A DNA stretch of 64,000 nt. Origin: Salinimonas marina (GTDB taxonomy: Bacteria > Pseudomonadota > Gammaproteobacteria > Enterobacterales > Alteromonadaceae). The translations under genes and the position numbers were made by a program. Location: the NCBI RefSeq assembly GCF_015644725.1, contig NZ_CP064795.1:3532501-3596500 (forward strand). The letters run 5' to 3'. The notes below the pieces were generated by a model. That model was not told the DNA's origin. It saw only the letters and a list, made by a program, of their open reading frames with translations, and searched no databases. Positions 57,586 to 64,000 of this stretch are shown in pieces (position 1 is the stretch's first letter; each line of letters starts with the position of its first letter).

Positions 57586-58704
57586 ATGGTACGGGTTTCC
57601 GGCTGGGTAAAGGGATTGTTAGGGTTGCTGCTGGTGGTGCTGGCCATTCGGATAGCCTTACCGTATGCCGCGCAGTGGTACATTAACCGCACGCTGAGCC
57701 AGCCTGGGGAGTATCAGGGTCGGGTTGGCGATGTTGATTTGATGCTATGGAAAGGTGCATACAGCCTCGACAACCTTCTCATTATCAAGCAGGGTGGCTC
57801 ACTGTCCCGCCCCCTGTTCCAATCCGATAGCATAGAATTCAGTCTGCTCTGGTCGGCGCTGATGGATGGCGCCGTGGTGGGCACCGTTACGCTGCGGCGG
57901 CCGGAAATTAATTTCATTGATGCCACTGATGATTCCCAGGATCAGGTGGGTGTTTCGGAAAACTGGCTTAATCTGGCCAGTCAGCTGTTCCCTCTACAAA
58001 TTGATAAGCTGGAAATCATCAATGGCCGAATTGGTTTTTACAATCCCGACACGGCACCACCTATTGAAGTGGCGCTGCACGCCATTAACGGCGCCGCGTT
58101 TAATCTGGTGAATAGCCGGGATCTGTCAAAAGACTTAGTAGCCCGGGCTCAGTTTCAGGCCAACACGGCCGAACAGGGCACCCTTGCGCTTAACGCAAAG
58201 CTTGACCCAAGCACCCGCAAGCCCACCTTTGATATTGATGTGCAGGCCAAAAATGTGGCACTGGTCAATTTCAAAAACCTGCTGGATACGTATGCCCCAT
58301 TTGATTTGGAAGCCGGCTCCCTGGAGCTGGCGGCCGAGCTGGCCAGTGACGATGGTCACCTTAAAGGCTACATCAAGCCCATTTTGCATGACGTCACCGT
58401 GTTTTCCTGGAAAGGCGATATCGTTGAAGACGATGACGGCTTTTTTGCCGGCATCGTAGAAGCGGGGTCGGCGCTTATTGCCGAGATTTTTGAAAATCAG
58501 TCAGAAGAGCAGATTGCCACCAGAATCCAGCTCAGTGGAAACCTGGATGATCCTGACACCCCGATTCTGCCTGCCATTGGCGCTATTATTGAAAATGCTT
58601 TTATCAATGCCATCCAGGGTACGGTAGAAGGATCGGTAGAATTAGAAGACGCCACCAGGCAAAAACAGGAGTCTGAAAATCAACCCCCTGCGGACAAAAG
58701 CTGA
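57586..58704 (+). CDS. DUF748-type AsmA-like protein
   Basis: The 372-residue protein has an N-terminal membrane anchor (GLLGLLLVVLAIRIALPYA) and a long beta-rich periplasmic part with NLLIIKQGGSLSRPLFQSDSI, EIINGRIGFYNPDTAPP, and LEAGSLELAAELASDDGHLKGYIKPI. This is the AsmA/DUF748 group, thought to span or organise the envelope. ATG 57586 is used; TTG at 57571 is possible. The upstream open frame shows no protein-like sequence. Confidence 0.82.
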   Translation: MVRVSGWVKGLLGLLLVVLAIRIALPYAAQWYINRTLSQPGEYQGRVGDVDLMLWKGAYSLDNLLIIKQGGSLSRPLFQSDSIEFSLLWSALMDGAVVGTVTLRRPEINFIDATDDSQDQVGVSENWLNLASQLFPLQIDKLEIINGRIGFYNPDTAPPIEVALHAINGAAFNLVNSRDLSKDLVARAQFQANTAEQGTLALNAKLDPSTRKPTFDIDVQAKNVALVNFKNLLDTYAPFDLEAGSLELAAELASDDGHLKGYIKPILHDVTVFSWKGDIVEDDDGFFAGIVEAGSALIAEIFENQSEEQIATRIQLSGNLDDPDTPILPAIGAIIENAFINAIQGTVEGSVELEDATRQKQESENQPPADKS

Positions 58705-58732
58705 TGGCAGGGGGCGGATATTGGTTTACAGG

Positions 58733-59451
58733 CTAGGCGATGTTCTGCACCTTATTGCGTGCCGGAGTTTTGCGCGGCCGACCGGGTTTTCCCTCTAGTA
58801 GCCGCCGGCCAGTGACATGTTCCAGACGCTTGATAAAGTGCTCATCGCCTAACGCCAGACTCATACGCAGGGCCTTTTCAATTTGGGCTACCTGTTCGGC
58901 CGGCAACAGGGTAGCGCATAAAGCATGGTAAGCCTGCTGACGCTGTGACGGCGTGTCGCCTAAGGCCTGATAACTGGGGTGAGGGGTTACGATGGACTGA
59001 CCGCTACCATATTTATTTTCCTGCGCGCTGCTATACAGGGAAGGTGGCGTTTGTTCCTGTAATTGCTGCGAACAAAACATCAGCCGATCGATGTAGCGAT
59101 AGACTGCCAGTGAGTATTCGTCGGATAAAATCAGCGACGCTTTGTAACGATCCTGCCAAATACCGCCCCGATGATCATATTTAGTATTAAAGTGCTGAGC
59201 ATACATGCGCCCGGTGGCCTGTAGCATGCTGGAAATTCCGTTACTGGTTTGTGGGGTAACCAGAATTTGCAACTGGGTGGCGGTCATGCCCCAGGCATGA
59301 ATGGCAACCTCGTAGCGTTCAGCGTACTCAGATAAAGCAGCCAGATAGATTTGTTTGTCATCATCATCTGCCAGTACTGCCAACCCACTACGGGCAACCC
59401 GATGAATATGCTGTGGAATACCCGGGGGGCGGTGCGAAGCTTTCTGGCCAT
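58733..59451 (-). CDS. RAYT-type transposase-like protein without HUH histidines (one frameshift)
   Basis: It begins MARKLRTAPPGIPQHIHRVARSG after repair and continues through YAERYEVAIHAWG, SSMLQATGRMYAQHFN, GIWQDRYKASLI and YRYIDR, matching REP-associated Y1 transposases of Alteromonadales. Its C-terminus has the family GRRLLEGKPGRPRK. The expected HVH metal site is TQLQIL here and the NPVRA segment after the Tyr is replaced. A C-run on the minus strand (G-run 59424-59429) is one base short; adding one C joins the N-terminus, giving about 239 residues. No inverted ends or REP clusters were recognised nearby. It may be a domesticated, non-catalytic protein. Confidence 0.78.
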
Positions 59452-59588
59452 AGTGTTTGTATTTTTATCCAAGAAGAATGACAAAAATATAGTCAAGGAT
59501 ATGGCCCTGTGCGACTTTTGTAGGCAATTAATTTAGTTTTTTTAGGTCTACGCCTTTTTTGTTAGGTTTTGAGCGGTTGCTGCTGTGA

Positions 59589-59828
59589 TTAATAATGCGG
59601 CGGCGGGGTTTCTTCAGACATTTTGGCAAGATTGTCCGGCTCCATCGCTTTAACCTTATCCAGCACATGCTTTAGCTGTACCTGTAGCTTTTCCATTTGG
59701 TATTGCTGACTGGTAAGGGCATCATTGAGTTCATCAATGGTATGCTCCTGAAACGCCACCTTCGTTTGCAGATCTTCAATGGCCTGTAGCGCCTGACGCA
59801 ACAAGCCTTGCTGATTAAGTTCATTCAT
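59589..59828 (-). CDS. slyX: SlyX family coiled-coil protein
   Basis: The 79-residue protein is a short coiled coil with the SlyX pattern ALQAIEDLQTKVAFQEHTIDELNDAL and a Pro-rich PPPHY end. Function is unknown. The ATG at 59828 overlaps the WD40 gene stop by 8 bases. slyX near an fkpA-type gene is a conserved neighbourhood. Confidence 0.93.
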   Translation of the reverse strand: MNELNQQGLLRQALQAIEDLQTKVAFQEHTIDELNDALTSQQYQMEKLQVQLKHVLDKVKAMEPDNLAKMSEETPPPHY

Positions 59829-60816
59829 GTTCAATTTCCCAAAGCTCGGCAAAGCCGCTACTGCTTTCTGACAGCACGGTATTATTGTTAACAAAAGCCA
59901 CCGCATACACCAGGGCACTGGGCATCGAAGCGCCGTCGCGGGGTGACACGGCCCATTCACCGATTTGTTCGCCGGTTTTTACCTCCCACAGGTAAATGCG
60001 CCGCGCCGGTGAGCCGGTCAACAGATACTGACCGTCATCAGAAAAGACAGCATCGGTAAATATTTTCTGGCGGGCAATATACTGTAAGTTGGCGACCGGT
60101 GCACCTGTTTGCAAATTCCATATTTGTGATTTTTGCTGGCTGTCGGCCGTAAAGGCGTACCGGCCCTTATCGTCCACCGCCACCAGCGTGACCCGGCTGG
60201 GGTGATTAAAGGTATGAATAATCTGCCCCGTTTCGGTACTCCACAGATACGCCACATAGTCGTTACCACCGGTGAGCGCGTATTTACCATTGGGCGAAAT
60301 ATCCACACTATTAACTTTGGACTGATGCCCTAAAAACTCCATCCGCCGCCCGGTTTCAGGCTCAAAATACATCACCTTGCCGTTGCCCCGCCCCACCAGC
60401 ACACCCTGGCCCTGATTCGCCACCGCAACATCACGGATACTGGACTCATCAATTCGCCAGAACCCTATGGGGTCGCCCTGGGCCATGCTCCACAAAGCAA
60501 AGGCATCGCGGTCGGCGGTCACAATCGTGGAATCGTCTGCGGCGATATGTATATTACCAATCAGGGTGGCAGTGTCGCCCTGATGCGACCACTGATACAC
60601 CGGCTCCGCCTCACCCACCTGCCAGACACTGATGGTGTTGTTCATCCCGGCTACTACCGCGATCTGGCCCGAGCTGGAAATATCTGCTGCATACGCTCCT
60701 GCTTCTGCATGTTCCCACTGTTGCAGCGGCTCGCTTTGAGGTACTGAGCAGGCACATACCCAGCTCAGTAATACGCTTATCCAAAGCATTCGCGGGAACA
60801 AAACAAAATAAGTCAT
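59821..60816 (-). CDS. WD40-repeat lipoprotein
   Basis: The 331-residue protein has a hydrophobic signal with a possible lipobox ending at ACS (LSWVCACS) and then about six WD40-like blades, for example ISVWQVGEAEP, ALWSMAQGDP, HQSKVNSVDISPNGKYALTGGND, AYLWSTETGQ, SQIWNLQTGAP, IYLWEVKTGEQ and AELWEIEHE. WD40 propellers usually scaffold protein contacts; the partner is unknown. An ATG at 60789 is an alternative start. It overlaps slyX. Confidence 0.85.
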   Translation of the reverse strand: MTYFVLFPRMLWISVLLSWVCACSVPQSEPLQQWEHAEAGAYAADISSSGQIAVVAGMNNTISVWQVGEAEPVYQWSHQGDTATLIGNIHIAADDSTIVTADRDAFALWSMAQGDPIGFWRIDESSIRDVAVANQGQGVLVGRGNGKVMYFEPETGRRMEFLGHQSKVNSVDISPNGKYALTGGNDYVAYLWSTETGQIIHTFNHPSRVTLVAVDDKGRYAFTADSQQKSQIWNLQTGAPVANLQYIARQKIFTDAVFSDDGQYLLTGSPARRIYLWEVKTGEQIGEWAVSPRDGASMPSALVYAVAFVNNNTVLSESSSGFAELWEIEHE

Positions 60817-61056
60817 GTCGTAAGGGCGTCCGAATTAATGTTGTATTGCATCAGTGTATCGACTTTTTAGCACAACAATAAAGCTTTGAAGTCGGAGTCA
60901 CAGACCGGGCCGGTAAGATAAATGATAGTGCCCCCTTGTAATCAGGCGCACACGCCTACACAGTATACAACAGTATGAAAAAGCGTTGTCTGTTGATGCG
61001 TTTCAAAAGGAACCTGACAGATCCGCAGATAAAACTCACGAAAATGGAGAAACGTT

Positions 61057-61830
61057 ATGCGCAAGTCGCTCGTCGCCCTGTCGACAGTTGCCGCATTGGG
61101 CCTGTTTGCATGTCAGCCCGATACCGCCGAAAAAACCGAAAAAGAACAGGCTACTGAATCTTCTGGTGAAGAAATGACGGCAAGTCAGAAACATGCCTAT
61201 GCCATGGGCGCCAGTATGGGGCTGTATGTTGACAACCGCGCAACTCAGCAGGAAAAACTGGGTGTCCCTCTTGATAAAGAAGCGCTGAAAAAAGGCTTTA
61301 ACGACGGTCTTGAAGATTCACTGGTCTTTAGTAAAGAAGAAATTCAACAGCTGGCCCAGGAAGGCGAACAAAGCCTGCGTGAAAAACAGCAGGCTGCCGC
61401 CAAAGAGCAGGCTGAACAAAATGTTGAAAAAGGCAAGGAATACATGGCTGAAAATGCCGATAAGGAAGGTGTAAAAACCACCGAATCGGGCATTCAGTAT
61501 AAAGTATTGGAACAGGGTGACGGTAAGAGCCCGGCCGCGGAAGATACGGTAAAAGTACATTATAAAGGTACCTTGATCGACGGTACGGTGTTTGACTCGT
61601 CGTATGATCGTGGCGAACCTGCGACGTTCCCGCTGAATCGGGTTATCCCTGGCTGGACCGAAGGCGTCCAACTGATGCAGGAAGGTGCAAAGTATGAATT
61701 TGTCATTCCGCCAGAACTGGCTTACGGCGAGCGTGCCACCGGTGCCATCACACCTAACTCTACGTTAATCTTTGAAGTTGAGTTGCTGGAAGTGGTGCAG
61801 GATGCCAGCGAAGAAAATGCCAGCGAATAA
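61057..61830 (+). CDS. FkpA/Mip-type FKBP peptidyl-prolyl isomerase
   Basis: The 257-residue protein has a lipoprotein signal ([15 protein letters not shown]), an N-terminal dimerisation domain ([20 protein letters not shown]), a long charged helix near residues 90-135, and a C-terminal FKBP domain with [56 protein letters not shown] and [12 protein letters not shown]. These enzymes act as periplasmic chaperones and isomerases. A GGAG site precedes the ATG and a terminator follows. Confidence 0.94.
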   Translation: MRKSLVALSTVAALGLFACQPDTAEKTEKEQATESSGEEMTASQKHAYAMGASMGLYVDNRATQQEKLGVPLDKEALKKGFNDGLEDSLVFSKEEIQQLAQEGEQSLREKQQAAAKEQAEQNVEKGKEYMAENADKEGVKTTESGIQYKVLEQGDGKSPAAEDTVKVHYKGTLIDGTVFDSSYDRGEPATFPLNRVIPGWTEGVQLMQEGAKYEFVIPPELAYGERATGAITPNSTLIFEVELLEVVQDASEENASE

Positions 61831-61850
61831 TCGTTAGGCGCTGCAGATGA

Positions 61851-61880
61851 AAAAAAGCCGACGCCATGCGTCGGCTTTTT
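61851..61880 (+). terminator. Terminator after the FKBP gene
   Basis: AAAAAGCCGACG and CGTCGGCTTTTT form a 12-bp stem around CCATG with a T-run. Confidence 0.93.
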
Positions 61881-61988
61881 CGTTTAAGGCATATCCGTGC
61901 CTGCCTGTTCCCTACGTGCATAAACGCCTACAAGGTTTAAAGCGCGTGCTCCCATAGTAATGGGAACTATTCGTATGCCGTTTTCGAA

Positions 61989-62360
61989 TCACCTAACCAG
62001 TGTAATCCTCCCAGACGACTTTACCAGCACTGCTTCAAACCGTTTTGGAACAAAAAGCCAATGGCTAATTACCGCAGGCTCTAAAGCCCGAGGGCCCCGG
62101 CGCTCCCGCTTAGCCCGCAAGGTGGCGCAATGATGTAAAATACGATGTCCTGCTTTGTACAACACCAGCCCGCCTACCAATAGGACGACGGTATTGAGGC
62201 TGTCGATACGACTGAGAATATCCACTACCCCCGCCACAAAAAACACTACCCCGGTTAAAAACAGTACAAAGCCCATCACGGTCAGGCCACTTTTTTGGTC
62301 CGGCCGGGATTTTGGATACCCGGTAGCCTTGAATTGTTCACACACCATAGTCATGCTCAT
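61989..62360 (-). CDS. Hypothetical membrane protein
   Basis: This 123-residue frame has two hydrophobic segments, GFVLFLTGVVFFVAGVVDIL and TVVLLVGGLVLYKAGHRIL, with a positively charged loop after the second, as expected for a small inner-membrane protein. No family was recognised. It is divergent from greB across about 160 bases. The ribosome site is weak and the N-terminus has three closely spaced Met codons. It could be a chance frame, but the segment pattern makes a real gene more likely. Confidence 0.5.
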   Translation of the reverse strand: MSMTMVCEQFKATGYPKSRPDQKSGLTVMGFVLFLTGVVFFVAGVVDILSRIDSLNTVVLLVGGLVLYKAGHRILHHCATLRAKRERRGPRALEPAVISHWLFVPKRFEAVLVKSSGRITLVR

Positions 62361-62523
62361 ATTTTACGAGGTTAAGAGATAATCTTCTCTTTATCAGACC
62401 GGTTCGCCACAGGAATGTTCCGCATTTCATTTGCTTCGCCTCTAAGCCAGCAAGCTTGATCCGGCAGCGTGGGCCACTTACTATCTTCTATCTAGTTGAA
62501 TTACTAACATTTGGCAAATAATT

Positions 62524-63009
62524 GTGAAAACGCCGCTGGTGACCCGTAAGGGCTATTTAAAATTACGCGAAGAAATGGATTATCTGTGGCGTCAGGAACG
62601 CCCTGAAGTAACCCGTAAAGTCACCTGGGCGGCCAGTTTGGGTGATCGCAGCGAAAATGCCGATTATCAGTACAACAAAAAACGCCTGCGGGAAATTGAC
62701 CGGCGGGTGCGGTATCTACGCAAGTGTCTGGAATACTTAAAAGTTGTCGACTATAACCCGGAACAAGAAGGTAAGGTATTTTTTGGGGCCTGGGTCACTA
62801 TTGAAAATGAACAGGATAAAACCCTGACCCTGCGCATTGTCGGGTACGATGAGATTTTTGGGCGCAATGATTATATCTCGGTCGATAGCCCCATGGCCCG
62901 GGCACTGATTGGCAAAGCCGAAGATGACGAGGTGATCGTGACCACCGAAGCAGGTACCTTTGAATGGTGGATCACACGAATTTGGTATGACACCACCGAT
63001 AAAGCCTGA
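62524..63009 (+). CDS. greB: Transcription elongation factor GreB
   Basis: GreB rescues backtracked RNA polymerase by stimulating transcript cleavage. The 161-residue protein matches GreB closely: KTPLVTRKGYLKLREEMDYLWRQERPEVT, the acidic hairpin tip DRSENADYQYNKKRLREIDRR, and FGRNDYISVDSPMARALIGK. It starts with GTG at 62524. In E. coli greB neighbours ompR-envZ; here they are 39 kb apart. Confidence 0.97.
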   Translation: MKTPLVTRKGYLKLREEMDYLWRQERPEVTRKVTWAASLGDRSENADYQYNKKRLREIDRRVRYLRKCLEYLKVVDYNPEQEGKVFFGAWVTIENEQDKTLTLRIVGYDEIFGRNDYISVDSPMARALIGKAEDDEVIVTTEAGTFEWWITRIWYDTTDKA

Positions 63010-63033
63010 AACCATCCCCTTCAGCGTTCGACT

Positions 63034-63444
63034 CTATAGCACTTTTTTGCGCATATCTTTGCGTTGACTATGCTGTTTTTTGGCCTCCAGCCGGCGCCGT
63101 TTTGCGCCTTTGCTAATGCGGGTCGGCTTGCGTTTTTTTCGCTCTACCAGGGCGCTGGCGATCCATTCTTTCAACCGGTTTTCCGCATCCAGCCGGTTTT
63201 GCTCCTGCGTCCGGTAATTTTGGGCCTTGAGGACAAATACGCCTTCGGTCGTCACCCGGTTATCGTGTTTACTGAACAGGCGTTGTTTGATGTTGTCTGA
63301 CAACGAGGATGCCGCAATATCGAAGCGCAGATGAATGGCGCTATTGACCTTATTCACATTTTGCCCCCCGGCGCCCTGCGCCCGAATGGCAGTCATCTCT
63401 ACTTCATGGTCTTCTAACCGAATCGACGGCGTGATCACAATCAT
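63034..63444 (-). CDS. arfB: Alternative ribosome-rescue factor ArfB
   Basis: ArfB (YaeJ) hydrolyses peptidyl-tRNA on ribosomes stalled without a stop codon. The 136-residue protein has the release-factor catalytic GGQ within AQGAGGQNVNKVNSAIHLRFD near residues 26-28 and a basic C-terminal tail (RKKRKPTRISKGAKRRRLEAKK) that enters the empty mRNA channel. Its end is 24 bases from the converging greB stop. Confidence 0.96.
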   Translation of the reverse strand: MIVITPSIRLEDHEVEMTAIRAQGAGGQNVNKVNSAIHLRFDIAASSLSDNIKQRLFSKHDNRVTTEGVFVLKAQNYRTQEQNRLDAENRLKEWIASALVERKKRKPTRISKGAKRRRLEAKKQHSQRKDMRKKVL

Positions 63445-63691
63445 AACGGTTTCTGCTAACTCCTTACTGACAATGGCGGGGGGCGGCGCCTGAACAGTGC
63501 CCCATATTTGCTTTTATTACGCACTATGGCCGACTAAAGATGTCATTACCGCCAAAAGTCCTATAGATAAACCATCAATATTCATAATATTGTATATACT
63601 TAATAAAATAATGTTTTGCCTGCACTGGTTGCACTGGGCAGCCGGCAATAAGCGCTGAAACATCTATATAGTTTTGTATGATAACTCATTT

Positions 63692-64000
63692 ATGACATTA
63701 CCCATGAACATGCAGGACCTCGAGCTTTATCAACGGCTGGATGGTAACAAGGAACTGGCGGAAAAGCTGATTGCCCGGTTTGCTACCAGTCTGCCTATTT
63801 TGATCGTGCGCCTGACGCTGGCCTTGAAAAACCAGGATAGCTTGCGGGCGGGCAGCCAGCTTACAATGTTAAAAGAAGTGGCCAGTGCATTGTCGGCACC
63901 GCACATTCTGCGAGCACTGACCGAACTTGAAACACAACTGCAGGGCACATCCTGTGTTCCGTCCCAGGACTGTATCAGTCGGGTCGAACACATTGCCGCC
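63692..64000 (+). CDS. Hpt-like helical protein without phosphoacceptor His (partial)
   Basis: An open frame runs from ATG 63692 past the right edge, 103 codons with no stop. It has helical segments ELAEKLIARFATSLPILIV and LTMLKEVASALSAPHILRALTELE, similar to the histidine phosphotransfer (Hpt) four-helix pattern in which an AHxLKG motif would be expected; the His is not present here (TMLKE). In-frame ATGs at 63704 and 63710 are alternatives, and no strong ribosome site is seen. It may be a degenerate Hpt domain of a larger signalling protein, or another helical family. Confidence 0.5.
   Translation, partial: MTLPMNMQDLELYQRLDGNKELAEKLIARFATSLPILIVRLTLALKNQDSLRAGSQLTMLKEVASALSAPHILRALTELETQLQGTSCVPSQDCISRVEHIAA

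Overview
The window looks like chromosomal DNA of a marine gammaproteobacterium of the order Alteromonadales (Alteromonadaceae-like). This rests on the gene families and on gene order: cutA-dsbD beside fxsA, aroQ-accB-accC, dusB-fis, purH/purD, ompR-envZ, hslR/hslO next to a complete gspC-N set, nudE-cysQ, opgGH, yheS/yheT/yheU, slyX/fkpA and greB. G+C looks close to or slightly above 50 % by eye; it was not computed. No rRNA, tRNA, CRISPR array or intact insertion sequence was seen.

Layout. 1-5.9 kb: fxsA (cut by the left edge), cutA, dsbD, an M23 peptidase, then aroQ-accB-accC. 5.9-13.2 kb: an accessory block between accC and prmA, holding a FAN1-like VRR-NUC nuclease fused to a DEDDh exonuclease, a DUF2805 protein, a small HNH protein, a CPXCG protein, a flavin reductase, a Tat-exported HiPIP, a lipoprotein amidase and a solute-binding protein. 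13.3-20.8 kb: prmA, dusB-fis, purH, an exported methyltransferase, purD and prkB. 20.8-21.7 kb: a gene-free stretch with a nested tandem repeat. 21.7-30.4 kb: ompR-envZ, a serine hydrolase with TPR-like tail, two LysR regulators, a YqhD-type alcohol dehydrogenase, an Old Yellow Enzyme and a VOC protein. 30.5-43.4 kb: hslO-hslR and the type II secretion operon gspC-N. 43.4-51.9 kb: succinate-semialdehyde dehydrogenase, yjjX, yrfG, nudE-cysQ-yceI, opgG-opgH. 52.2-64 kb: an outer-membrane barrel, an RlpA lipoprotein, the yheU/yheT/yheS group, yheV, a DUF748 protein, a RAYT-type transposase-like gene, slyX, a WD40 lipoprotein, an FkpA-type isomerase, greB, arfB and the start of an Hpt-like gene.

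The main technical observation is that eleven single-base deletions, all in homopolymers or runs of short homopolymers, break ten otherwise complete genes: dsbD (twice), accC, purD, ompR, an OYE gene, gspD, gspH, gspL, yheT and the RAYT gene. Restoring one base at each site recovers a full-length family member, and accC and purD are core genes. This points to uncorrected sequencing or assembly error rather than gene decay. Those genes are annotated at their full span.

The most interesting biology is the FAN1-like nuclease/DEDDh exonuclease fusion with a near-consensus LexA box ahead of it, the RAYT protein that has lost its HUH histidines, the 16-nt/147-nt nested repeat upstream of ompR, and the signal-peptide-bearing methyltransferase between purH and purD. 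No clear new multi-gene system could be demonstrated.
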